This document shows, piece after piece, positions 53,018 to 61,452 of a DNA stretch of 64,000 nt (positions are counted from its first letter, which is position 1; every line of letters starts with the position of its first letter). A model generated the notes under the pieces. It ran no database searches. It had not been told where the DNA came from and saw only the letters and a program-made list of their open reading frames with translations. Made by a program: the position numbers and the translations under genes. This DNA comes from Natronoglomus mannanivorans (GTDB lineage: Archaea; Halobacteriota; Halobacteria; Halobacteriales; Natrialbaceae): the NCBI GenBank assembly GCA_025517485.1, contig JAOPKB010000018.1:60496-124495 (forward strand), given 5' to 3'.

Positions 53018-53598
53018 AGGGGGTCCTACCCGGGACGATTACTTCCCTCTGGCGACATCCTGAGTCGGTTGCCGGAGCCACTATCAAACGATAGCATGGC
53101 GAGATTTCGCTCGACCTCCTCGATATTCACCGTGGCTCCCCGGCGACGAGGTCGGTGCTGTACTGAGACAGTCCCCCGTCGTTCGATTTCGACATCGTAC
53201 GCCGTGTCGACAGGAAGAGATCTACAATCCCTTCCGACGTCTCGTTCAATATGACGAGCCACCGTCGCGGATCGTCGTGAAAGTGAACGATCCCCGTCGA
53301 CGAACCTGCTTCGCAGGCTCCTCGAGGCAGAATGGCCACCATCGACTCCACGTTCAGATTCTCGACGAACACGGCGTCACCTTTCGTGGTGTAGACGTGC
53401 GCAGTTGTGTGCTTTTCACAGGCCGAGGTCGTTCGCTGTTCGCGCTCGAACTGGTCACGTTCGCTTTGGGTCCGTTCGCGGTCTCCTCGTTCCGTCAGTC
53501 GGCTCGTTCCAGTTGGACGGGACCAGTGACTCCGGACACGATACGCGATAGTCTGGCGAATGTTTATAATGAACGAAGATGTATGTTATAGTGTTGCC
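53018..53598. other. no supported gene
   Basis: Minus frames at 53026-53262 and 53127-53372 carry short protein-like patches (for example GIVHFHDDPRRWLVILNE), possibly a decayed haloarchaeal regulator, but start, stop and composition are not convincing. Confidence 0.35.
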
Positions 53599-53778
53599 AT
53601 GGACCTCATCGAATCACTGTGCCGGTGGTCGGGGAAGTTTTCGTTCGAGAGACCGGAGGCGAGCTGTCAGACCTGTGGGGACCTCGCCTGGAACGCCGAG
53701 GGCTCCTGTCGAACGTGTGGTGGTGCGCTGACCGATCTCGACATCGTCACGGAAGAAGGGTGGGAACCGCCGTATTGA
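53599..53778 (+). CDS. 59-residue double zinc-ribbon protein
   Basis: MDLIESLCRWSGKFSFERPE then CQTCGDLAWNAEGSCRTCGG. Two Cys-x2-Cys-Gly knuckles at about residues 23-26 and 37-40 form a zinc ribbon. Preceded by an AT-rich promoter-like stretch; the longer frame from 53560 is possible. Confidence 0.65.
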   Translation: MDLIESLCRWSGKFSFERPEASCQTCGDLAWNAEGSCRTCGGALTDLDIVTEEGWEPPY

Positions 53779-53797
53779 CGGCTGAACTCGAGTCGCG

Positions 53798-54073
53798 CTA
53801 GTGGTCGGCCTCGTCGACGGTGATCGTTCGATCGTCGTCGAACGAGACCGTCACGAGGTGGCCGTCGTACGTGAACTCGATCGTTCCCTCTCGTCGATCG
53901 TCCGCCTGCGACGGTGCGAAAATCGCCTCGAGTGCGTCGGGATCGATCCACTCGTACAGCGGTGGCAACGCTTCCGGGTCCGTTCCCGTCGTCGCCGCGA
54001 CCGCACGGACGACGTCGAGACTGACCGAGTCGGCTGTATCGTGTTGATTCTTCGACGAGATCTGAGTGCTCAT
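53798..54073 (-). CDS. HalOD1 output-domain protein
   Basis: 91 residues. DSVSLDVVRAVAATTGTDPE, then LPPLYEWIDPDALEAIFA and IEFTYDGHLVTVSF with DDRTITV: the complete haloarchaeal HalOD1 domain, usually found as an output module in phosphorelay networks or alone. Function unknown; may work with histidine kinases such as those at 44-47 kb (inference). Confidence 0.88.
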   Translation of the reverse strand: MSTQISSKNQHDTADSVSLDVVRAVAATTGTDPEALPPLYEWIDPDALEAIFAPSQADDRREGTIEFTYDGHLVTVSFDDDRTITVDEADH

Positions 54074-54431
54074 AGAGAGATACTGTCGATGACCGGTAAA
54101 TATCCTTTGTCAGATGATGTATCTTCCTGAACGTTCGTGGAGTATTGGATGAACGAGTGCGACGAGTGTCGGCGATACTAATTGCATCCTACTCGGAGTT
54201 CATTATTCGACGACTCGTTCGTCACGTACGAACGGTCTCGAGGACTCGAGTGTCTCGAGACGCGACCGGTTACGTCAGGAGCGACAGGCTGTCGGTCCGG
54301 CCTGTAAGAAGCGACCGTCCTGGTTGCACCCGTGGTCTCGAGACCGTCGATCGTCGCGTCTCCAGTGACAGCGTCGCGTCATCAGTCGCCAGAAGCGACG
54401 ACTCTCACGGGAAGCGAAGAGAAACAGGGTT
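54074..54431. other. intergenic, palindrome-rich
   Basis: Several CTCGAG/TCTCGAGA palindromes but no regular repeat and no gene. Confidence 0.4.
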
Positions 54432-55250
54432 ATGACGGGAACCACGAATGATCGATGCATGGAGACGGAGACTGGGGACCGATTTCGAAATGTGCTCTCG
54501 AGACGGTACGACGTCCTCGAGTCGGTCCGCGAGGAATCGAAGGCGAAAGCCGAGTTAGTCGCCGAACTCGATCAGTCCCGATCCACGATCGATCGAGCCA
54601 TCACCGAGTTGCTCACGATCGACTGTCTCGAGCCGACTGACTCCGATCGGAGCCGGTATCGATCTACGCCGACCGGGACCGTAGCGCTACAGACCTATCA
54701 GGAGTATTGTTCCGATACCGACTTCGTCCAGCGATGTGCCCCCGTGTTGAACGCACTGGAACCGGGGACCGAGATCAGCGAGTGCTTCGTCTCCACGGCC
54801 GAACTCCACGCGTCGTCGAAGACGCCGGATGTCGCGTTGCAACCCACGATCGATCTCTTAGAGGGAGCGACGAAACTGACCGGGACGGCGCCAGTCGTGT
54901 TCGGTGAGTACTTCGATATTCTCACCGAGTGGATGGAACGTGGCGAGGCGGCGATGGAACTGGTACTGGAACAGGAGTTGCTCGAATCGATCGTCACGAA
55001 CTACAGCGCCGAATTTACGACGCTGACGGGATTCGGTTCGGTCGAACTCTACGTGTACGACGGTGAGATTCCGTACGCGCTCTGGCTGATCGATCGGGAG
55101 CCGACCGACCACGCCGGAATCACGATCTACGAACAGGGTGGCATCAAGGGATCGCTCGTCACCGACGCCGACCCGGCAGTTCGCTGGGGGAGAGCCCAGT
55201 ACGATCGACTCAAAGCGGAGTCGACGAAACTCGAGTCCCACCAGTCCTGA
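54432..55250 (+). CDS. FilR1-type HTH transcriptional regulator
   Basis: 272 residues (263 if the Met at 54459 is used). The N-terminal winged HTH is VLESVREESKAKAELVAELD, then RSTIDRAITELLTIDCLEP. The C-terminal domain has TDFVQRCAPVLNALEPG, FGEYFDILTEWMERGEAAME and the ligand-binding VELYVYDGEIPYALWLIDRE. This fits the FilR1 middle/C-terminal domain of archaeal regulators related to methanogenesis regulator FilR1. A long 5' intergenic and next-door surface/protease genes suggest a local regulatory role. Confidence 0.8.
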   Translation: MTGTTNDRCMETETGDRFRNVLSRRYDVLESVREESKAKAELVAELDQSRSTIDRAITELLTIDCLEPTDSDRSRYRSTPTGTVALQTYQEYCSDTDFVQRCAPVLNALEPGTEISECFVSTAELHASSKTPDVALQPTIDLLEGATKLTGTAPVVFGEYFDILTEWMERGEAAMELVLEQELLESIVTNYSAEFTTLTGFGSVELYVYDGEIPYALWLIDREPTDHAGITIYEQGGIKGSLVTDADPAVRWGRAQYDRLKAESTKLESHQS

Positions 55251-55568
55251 CTTCAGTTCTCCGACCGGGCCGACTCCGGCTGTTCGTGCCGCCTCGAGAG
55301 ACCTGTGTACGAGAGCGTCGTCTCGAGAGAGGTCCGGGAACCGGAGTCAGAACCGAGACTGAAACCCCGCTATCAGAGTCAAAATCAGCGCCAGTGGACC
55401 CGAACGAACACCGAGGCGACAGCGTCTTCAGGGAGGAACCCCGATATTTCTACACTACTCGATGTTATATTATACTTATCTAGTGAAAGTACCTAGCTAA
55501 TACTTTATTACTATCCAAACGTATATACCAGAAAGCCCATGACAGTGCGCTCGCAAGAAGAGCATGCA

Positions 55569-55700
55569 ATGTCCGAAACCAACAAACTCACCGCATTCCT
55601 GACCGACAACCCGCGACTGATGGGCGTCCTGTTCACGATCTGCCTCCTCCTGTCACAGGCTGGCAGCGCGGCCGCGGCAAACGGCGGCACGGTCGCTTAA
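55569..55700 (+). CDS. DUF7503-family membrane peptide
   Basis: 43 residues: MSETNKLTAFLTDNPRLMGV then LFTICLLLSQAGSAAAAN. The N-P-R-L-(M/V)-G-V-L-F core and the A-A-A-N-G-G end match haloarchaeal DUF7503. The single hydrophobic segment ends in an Ala-rich stretch like a signal-peptide cleavage site. An in-frame ATG at 55539 is an alternative start. Its stop overlaps the stop of the convergent CHAT gene by 3 bp. Confidence 0.82.
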   Translation: MSETNKLTAFLTDNPRLMGVLFTICLLLSQAGSAAAANGGTVA

Positions 55701-57847
55701 GGAAGATCCCCGAGTGAAACGTCAGTCGACCACCAAAATTCACCGTCTATTATCGTTGGCACACGTTCGAGAGCGAGGAGATCGACCACTTCGGGCAGCG
55801 ACAGCAAGAACGGGGGCAGTTCACCGCCCGCGAGGAAGTAGCGGTCGACGCTCGAGGCGAACGGCGTGTAACACGACCCCATCGCGGTACCGAGCGTCGG
55901 GTACGTCGTGATCAGTACCTCGTAACCCTCGTCTTCGGGTGCCCGACTGATCTCGAGTAAGTTCGGGGTGCCCGATTCCGACTGGGCGATCTGGACGGCG
56001 CCGTCGCCGATGACAGAGTACTGGCCGGTGACGACGTGGCGGCGTCCGGCGACGTTGAGGGCCGATCGAAGGGAGTAGCCCGCGTTGAGGAGGCCGGCGA
56101 CGAGTCGACCGACTGCGGTTGCACTCGTGTTGTCGACGTCCGCGTGGGTGACGATGCCACCGACGCTGCCGGCATCGAGCAGAGCCCGGCCCTGGTCGTA
56201 GGACTGGCAACCGTTCAGGAGGAACGTGTCGACGCCGACGGTCTCGATGTCGGTCACGTCGAGTGTCTCGTCGCGACAGACGAATCCGTCGCGCTCGACG
56301 TGGCCGATGTAGTGGAGGAAATCTAGCTCCGACTCGAGCAGCGACTGTAACCCCTCGCACGTGAGGTTCGCGTGAACGGCCACGTCGAACGGAAGTTCAT
56401 CGCGGTCCCCGTACAGGTTGCTGTCGACCTCGGCGACCATTCGCTCGTCGTTGCAGACGACGCCGATCGTGATGGGGTCGCCGTTCGATTCGGACGCAAA
56501 CCGGTTTTCCACCCCGGTCAGGTAGAGGTCGTTCGCGTTGATCGCCCGTCCGTCGCCGACCCAGGCACGCTCGAGTGTGTCGGTGTTCGAGACGCGAACG
56601 TACGTCGATTCCGATTCAGACCCGGACTCAGACTCAGACCCCGACCCCGACCCCGCCGACACGTCGGATCCGTCCGATGGCGCCCTCGTTGCTCTGGTAA
56701 ACGCTCTAGATTCGGATCTGGACTCGGGTCCGGCCTCGACCTCGAGCTCGAACCCGGATTCGGCATCTGGCGCCGAATCGATGGGCTCCGGCGTCTCGAC
56801 ACGGATAACCGACAGCGCGTTTGCCGCGTACGGGAGTGATTTCGCCGACGTCAGTTCCGGCGACAGGTGCGTCGAGAGATACCACGTGGGAACCAGGTCC
56901 GCGACGGTCTCGACGGGCACGTCGAAGTAGCTGGCGACGCGGTCGGCGATCGGGGTGTCGTACAGTTCTCGAAGCGGAAGGTCGACGCGGTCGGCGAGTT
57001 GGTGGCGCTGGTGGAGGTTCAGTTGATAGCGCCCTTCGGTTCGGACGACACAGTCGAGCACGAACACGTGCTGCAGGGCCTCGGTGACGGCGCCCTCGAG
57101 CCCGTCCGGGCCGTCGAGAGCGCAGACGACCTCGCCGTCGGCGAGTAGTCGGGCCGTCTCGCCGGGCACGACGCGAGCGCCGAGGTAGTGTGCGAGAGTC
57201 GCGACGGCGTACACCGCCGCCCGGTCGCGAGGGAGCTGGATCTCCAGTCCGGTATCGGGTGGCGTGACTGCATCGGGAACGGACAGAGTTTCACCGATTT
57301 CGATCGCGGGTGGGTGACCCCGCAGCGAGGGAAACGACCGCTCCGGACTGGTCGTCTTGAGCGCCGATCCGAACGTCGAGACGGCCGCCATCAGATCGTC
57401 GACCGTCGACGTCGTCGTCACGGTCGCCGCCGGGCGTTCGTGATAGGAACGGGCTGCGAGCGTGACCTCTCTGGCCGCGTCCAGCGTGATCTGCATCTCC
57501 GTGCTCGTCGAGCCGATCGTCATCGGCCCCGAAACCCGAACGAAGAGCTTGATCGGAGCCGTGATCTCGAGGACGTACTCGCCCTCCGGGAGTGTTCGCT
57601 CGTCGAAGTCCTGACACTCGACGATCGGTGTGCCGTCCGTGTCGCGAACGAAGATCGGGACGACGTACGGGAGCGTAATCGCTTCGACCCGACACGAAAC
57701 AGCGCCGTCGACGGGGTCTCGGAGTTGGTCGGTGGTCGGCCGTAACGTGACCGGGTGTCGGGTCGCGAGGGGAAAGCGACGACCCTCGATGTGGTCGACC
57801 ACGATGATTTCGGGCGCCGAGTCGTTCGTTTGGAATTCGATCGTCAT
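55697..57847 (-). CDS. CHAT-domain caspase-like protein
   Basis: 716 residues from the ATG at 57847. An N-terminal beta-rich region (1-140) includes PYVVPIFVRDTDGTPIVECQ and EGEYVLEITAPIKLFVRVSG. A central part (150-355) follows, then a Ser/Glu-Gly low-complexity linker (about 390-415). The C-terminal CHAT protease domain has LHYIGHVERDGF with catalytic His516, and FLLNGCQSYDQG with catalytic Cys547. CHAT proteases cleave protein substrates, some in defence or stress responses. No TPR repeats are visible, unlike Craspase-type proteins. Its partner and trigger are unknown. Confidence 0.8.
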   Translation of the reverse strand: MTIEFQTNDSAPEIIVVDHIEGRRFPLATRHPVTLRPTTDQLRDPVDGAVSCRVEAITLPYVVPIFVRDTDGTPIVECQDFDERTLPEGEYVLEITAPIKLFVRVSGPMTIGSTSTEMQITLDAAREVTLAARSYHERPAATVTTTSTVDDLMAAVSTFGSALKTTSPERSFPSLRGHPPAIEIGETLSVPDAVTPPDTGLEIQLPRDRAAVYAVATLAHYLGARVVPGETARLLADGEVVCALDGPDGLEGAVTEALQHVFVLDCVVRTEGRYQLNLHQRHQLADRVDLPLRELYDTPIADRVASYFDVPVETVADLVPTWYLSTHLSPELTSAKSLPYAANALSVIRVETPEPIDSAPDAESGFELEVEAGPESRSESRAFTRATRAPSDGSDVSAGSGSGSESESGSESESTYVRVSNTDTLERAWVGDGRAINANDLYLTGVENRFASESNGDPITIGVVCNDERMVAEVDSNLYGDRDELPFDVAVHANLTCEGLQSLLESELDFLHYIGHVERDGFVCRDETLDVTDIETVGVDTFLLNGCQSYDQGRALLDAGSVGGIVTHADVDNTSATAVGRLVAGLLNAGYSLRSALNVAGRRHVVTGQYSVIGDGAVQIAQSESGTPNLLEISRAPEDEGYEVLITTYPTLGTAMGSCYTPFASSVDRYFLAGGELPPFLLSLPEVVDLLALERVPTIIDGEFWWSTDVSLGDLP

Positions 57848-58368
57848 GGAGGGAGGAACCGACGACCGTTCGTGTTCGAGGCCGGTCGCCACCGGTGTTT
57901 TACGTGACCGACGCCGACGTGCAGTTCGAACACGTCGGTCGGTGATCGGTGTGTTTCGTCCGCGCCGGCCGAGATCGGGACGCGCGTGAGTCTCCATCGA
58001 TTGCGAATGGGGAGCGGGTCCTCGAGCGCGGACGTCGGCTGTTCGGAGAGCAGGTCGGACAGCCGTTCTCTCCGGAGCCATCCGGCCGTCGAAGATGGCC
58101 ACCGAGATGTCGACTTCCCGACCGTCATATGGGCTCTCAATGCGAGCCGCTGTTAAATAGTATACGCTGTGTGAACGACTGATTACAACTACCGCCAAGC
58201 GAACATCGTTCGTATTCTCGAGTGAGTGTCTCGCTCTGTACCGGTCTCCAGAATCGATCACTGCCCGCTGTTTCGATCCGTGTCGACGTCTCACCGACGC
58301 CCGACCCTCTTATAATAAAATCTGAATTTCAGGGAATCGTATTTGTATCCGGTCGGTGTAGCGAGCGT
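57848..58368. other. intergenic between CHAT gene and zinc protein
   Basis: Contains the promoter region of the CHAT gene (AT-rich patch near 58145-58165) and of the zinc protein (TTATAATAAAAT near 58310). No other gene supported. Confidence 0.45.
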
Positions 58369-58569
58369 ATGGAATACCAGTACACAGAACCGACCCAGCC
58401 TTCCAGTCATCGTCGAATTCAGGACGCAGACACGTGTCGGGCCTGCGAAACGCGGATCGGTGTGCGCGACCGCCGACTGACGTGGCGCATTCAAGACGGG
58501 GAGGACGTCTTCGTCTACCACTACTGCAGCGAGTCGTGTCTCCCGGAGACGGCTCCCGAAACGCCCTAG
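58369..58569 (+). CDS. small zinc protein (MYM/FCS-like)
   Basis: 66 residues. CRACETRIGVRDRRLTWRIQ and VYHYCSESCLPE: C-x2-C ... Y-C-x3-C layout of treble-clef/FCS-type knuckles. The Met at 58369 follows an AT-rich promoter; the longer frame to 58222 crosses that promoter and is unlikely. Confidence 0.65.
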   Translation: MEYQYTEPTQPSSHRRIQDADTCRACETRIGVRDRRLTWRIQDGEDVFVYHYCSESCLPETAPETP

Positions 58570-58670
58570 AGAGCGGACACGACGGACTCGGTCGACTCGA
58601 GCGGCGAACGGATCCCGACCGCCCGGCTATTGGCCCGTCTCTGCCGGTCCACTTGGGCGATCCCGCCGCC

Positions 58671-58802
58671 TCACAACCCGTTTTTGAGAAGCTTGCAGCG
58701 ACACTCGGGATGGACCGGTTCGCCACAGTAGACGGAGCTCCGCCCACCGATCGGTCGCTGACACACGTTACAGATCGTCGACTGCCGAGACTGGGTGCTC
58801 AT
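58671..58802 (-). CDS. 43-residue zinc microprotein (CNVCQ-PIGGR family), paralogue 2
   Basis: MSTQSRQSTICNVCQRPIGG then SSVYCGEPVHPECR, ending KNGL. Same length and Cys/His spacing as 43088-43219; about two thirds identical by eye. The conserved VYCGEPVHPxC segment is the likely second half of a zinc site. Function unknown. Confidence 0.75.
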   Translation of the reverse strand: MSTQSRQSTICNVCQRPIGGRSSVYCGEPVHPECRCKLLKNGL

Positions 58803-59252
58803 TTCACTATGGAATCGGTTCACATCACACTGTAATAAAACACTATTTTAAAAATTCTACAGAAAACAATATTCCTATCTATATCCGAATAAAAGTCTGC
58901 AGGCCGCTCGAGGACGGAATCCGTCGCCGACCGACGAACCCGAATCGAGACCGAGACGATCGCTACGATCGACCCGACGAGAGGCGATTCGTGGCCGGCG
59001 ATCGCTCGAGTTCGGCGTGTCGACGTGTCACTGTGAACGAGACGTTCCGTCGGCGCCGATGTCGTCTCGAGGACGAACTGTCGATCCGAACGAGTAGTGA
59101 GTGGTTCGTGTCGTCCCGGTATTGTCGTGGACGGTGACGGTCCGTCGGCTCCGTCTCGAGGCCAGCAAGGAGGGGCCCGAGCACGGTCCCACGAGCGCTG
59201 TCGGTCGGGCGTCTGACTGACTTTGAAGGATTCGGACGTGGCCGTCGCTCGT
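58803..59252. other. gene-free interval
   Basis: AT-rich promoter-like patch at 58830-58900; the long open minus frames are Arg/Ser-rich shadows. Confidence 0.4.
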
Positions 59253-59417
59253 ATGGAACGTGACCTCCCCGTCGCCACGACCGCGATCGAAGCCAGCGTC
59301 GAGACGTGTCAGCGAACCGGTCGAATACTCGTCCCGTTGCTGATCGCGGCCGCCGTCACCGGCCTCGGCGTGTTCGTCTTCTTCGAACTGGTTACCGCCG
59401 TCTTGCTGTCCGTCTAA
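59253..59417 (+). CDS. 54-residue single-span membrane protein
   Basis: MERDLPVATTAIEASVETCQ then LLIAAAVTGLGVFVFFELV. Acidic N-terminus, one long membrane helix. No family recognised. Confidence 0.5.
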   Translation: MERDLPVATTAIEASVETCQRTGRILVPLLIAAAVTGLGVFVFFELVTAVLLSV

Positions 59418-59561
59418 GCGACTCGATACCCGCCCCCTCGCACGCACGAATTCGCCCCTCGAGGACGAACCAGCACAACACGATACACGAGACAACGAAC
59501 TCCCGTCGACGGCGAAACCCAACACATTTCGTGCGTCTCGACGACCCCTTCGAGAGAGCGA

Positions 59562-60218
59562 ATGCAGGAACCATACGGACAACACGGTCGGTTGCTCGCC
59601 GGTGTCCTCCTCGTCGGCCTCCTGGCTGGCTGTCTGGTCTGGGCGGGGACGATGTCCGACGACCCCCTCTCGAGTCAGTACCCCGACGAGGTCGAGGTGA
59701 CGCCATCGTCCGAGGCGTACGTCGGCGAGCAGGTCCGTCTCGGCGGCTTCGTCGTCGACACGGACCCCGTCGTGATCGCGACACTCGCCAGCGGGCACGG
59801 CCGGTTCACGCTCGTGGACGCGAACGACCACCTCCTGAATTCGGACCGCCCGCTCGAGCGAGACGACCGGGTAACCGCCGTCGGACGGCTCGAGGACGAC
59901 TCGACGCTGGCCGTCGAGCGGGTGATGACCGGCGATTCGGCCGACACGCGTTCGATGATCGTCATCTCGCTGGTCGGGGGGCTTTGGGTCGCCGGCCGGT
60001 TCGTCCGCGGCTGGCGATTCGACAGCGAGTCGCGAGCGTTCGTCCCGCGGGAGACACGACTCACCGTAGGGGGTGTACTCGGCAAGCGACCGACGAATGG
60101 TCGGGATCGGCGGTCACGTCCGGAGAGCGATCACCAGTCCGATAGCGGATCGACTGGTGAGGACCACACCCGAACCCGAACCCGAACCGCCGCGAACGGA
60201 GGGAACCGACGTGCCTGA
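59562..60218 (+). CDS. membrane-anchored OB-fold-like protein
   Basis: 218 residues. An N-terminal helix with a lipobox-like LLAGC (about residues 20-24) is followed by YVGEQVRLGGFVVDTDPVVI, FTLVDANDHLLNSDRPLERD and DRVTAVGRL. This is the G-x-V-x...V-x-G pattern of an OB fold like that of haloarchaeal CcmE-type or DUF-like membrane proteins. A second hydrophobic segment (IVISLVGGLWVAG) and a basic C-terminal tail follow. Stop overlaps the next gene's GTG start by 8 bp. Confidence 0.6.
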   Translation: MQEPYGQHGRLLAGVLLVGLLAGCLVWAGTMSDDPLSSQYPDEVEVTPSSEAYVGEQVRLGGFVVDTDPVVIATLASGHGRFTLVDANDHLLNSDRPLERDDRVTAVGRLEDDSTLAVERVMTGDSADTRSMIVISLVGGLWVAGRFVRGWRFDSESRAFVPRETRLTVGGVLGKRPTNGRDRRSRPESDHQSDSGSTGEDHTRTRTRTAANGGNRRA

Positions 60219-60714
60219 TCTCCTCACACACGTGATCGTCGGCTACATCGTCGGCACGCTGCTCTCGATGCGGTACGTGTGGATGAAACCGGCACACGTC
60301 ACGCTGGTCATGATCGGTGCGCTGTCGCCGGACTTTGCGAAGATCCAGTTGGTCGTTCCCGACGGGGTCGCCGCATCGATACTCGGCGTCCCGTTCTCCT
60401 GGAGCCCGCTGCACACGGTCGGTGGAACCGTGCTCGTCCTCTGTCTCGGCACGCTCTTTTTCGCCCCGGAGTACCGGATGCGGGCACTCGTCCTGTTGGC
60501 GATCGGTGCCGGCTCACACCACGTCCTCGACGTCCTCCTGTTGACGCCCACGGGGTACGCCTACGCCGTCTTCTGGCCGCTGACCGAGTACCGTCCACCT
60601 TCGGGTGGACTCTACGTGAGCACCGATCGCTGGCCGGCAGTCGTCGCCGGGATCAGTGCGCTGTTCGTCTGGGCGATCGCTCACTACCGCGACGAGCCGA
60701 CAGCAACTGAGTGA
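60211..60714 (+). CDS. YdjM/DUF457-type membrane-bound metal-dependent hydrolase
   Basis: 167 residues from the GTG at 60211. The family motif VPDLLTHVIVGYIVG starts the protein, then ALSPDFAKIQ, SPLHTVGGTV and GAGSHHVLDVLLLTPTG: the conserved His/Asp residues between membrane helices. The overlap with the preceding gene points to an operon and supports the GTG rather than the upstream ATG at 60073. Confidence 0.78.
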   Translation: MPDLLTHVIVGYIVGTLLSMRYVWMKPAHVTLVMIGALSPDFAKIQLVVPDGVAASILGVPFSWSPLHTVGGTVLVLCLGTLFFAPEYRMRALVLLAIGAGSHHVLDVLLLTPTGYAYAVFWPLTEYRPPSGGLYVSTDRWPAVVAGISALFVWAIAHYRDEPTATE

Positions 60715-60751
60715 ACTACCCCACCCTACTTACAGAAATTCGAGGAGAAAG

Positions 60752-60771
60752 CCCACGACTTCAGTCGTGGG
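60752..60771. mobile_element. solo IS200/IS605-type end hairpin
   Basis: CCCACGAC-TTCA-GTCGTGGG, preceded at 60714 by GAACTACCCCACCCTAC, a string also present at 63284-63300 at the tnpB end. A remnant element end. Confidence 0.6.
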
Positions 60772-60776
60772 AGAAG

Positions 60777-60899
60777 TCACGCTTCGATATCCGCTCCGCA
60801 CTCGCGACAGACGTTCGTCTGCCACGGCACTGTTTCCCGAATCGGGCGTTTCTCGTCGCACTGTGGACAATACTGTCGCTTCTGCGATTGGCTTGACAT
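60777..60899 (-). CDS. 40-residue zinc-ribbon microprotein (TVPWQ family), copy 2
   Basis: MSSQSQKRQYCPQCDEKRPI then RETVPWQTNVCRECGADIEA. Two Cys-x2-Cys pairs at 11-14 and 31-34, the ETVPWQTNVC segment shared with 3446-3559. Probably one zinc. Lies directly beside a solo IS end. Confidence 0.75.
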   Translation of the reverse strand: MSSQSQKRQYCPQCDEKRPIRETVPWQTNVCRECGADIEA

Positions 60900-61101
60900 T
60901 GTTTTCCCCCTCCCACTGGATGTCCTACCCAATCACACTTAAGATTAGTCACTGAGAATTTTATGATTCTATATAGGTTGTGAATTCCAGAGACCGTCGG
61001 GAACGACGAACAGAAATCAAAAGTGGCCGACAGATGGGTGACGACATCCGGAACGCAGTCCCAGCGTCGGGCCGTGGTGACACCCAGAAACGGACCGCAG
61101 G

Positions 61102-61224
61102 TCAGTCGTCGACGGATCCTCCACAGTGACGACAGACATCCGTTTGCCACGGTACTGTTTTTCGAACGTCTCGTTTCTCGTCACACTGTGGACAATATAC
61201 CTGCCCGTCGATCTCGCTTGACAT
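61102..61224 (-). CDS. 40-residue zinc-ribbon microprotein (TVPWQ family), copy 3
   Basis: MSSEIDGQVYCPQCDEKRDV then RKTVPWQTDVCRHCGGSVDD. Paralogue 200 bp from the copy at 60777, so a local tandem duplication. Same Cys spacing. Confidence 0.75.
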   Translation of the reverse strand: MSSEIDGQVYCPQCDEKRDVRKTVPWQTDVCRHCGGSVDD

Positions 61225-61452
61225 GTTCTCTGCCACTCGAGAGTTTCGTCCACCGATCCGTACTTAATTATGACTGGGATAACCGTTGAAACGCACGATT
61301 ATCGGAGTGATTGGACAGAACAGATACTATACCAGACGGACTCGAAGCGGAGAGCGGGCGCCGAGTAATCGATCCGTACGGTCGTCAGATCGAAACGAAC
61401 GGACGACTGATGATCGATGGTCGATTGGAGAGTTCGTCGCTCGAGAGAACAC

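Noticed and set aside
51588..53087. 499-residue frame on the same strand as the MATE gene
   Set aside because: Extremely Arg-rich and in a different frame of the same DNA; the MATE frame has clear membrane helices.
58820..59831. Long minus-strand frames
   Set aside because: Arg/Asp-rich shadow reading opposite the membrane-protein genes; no domain.
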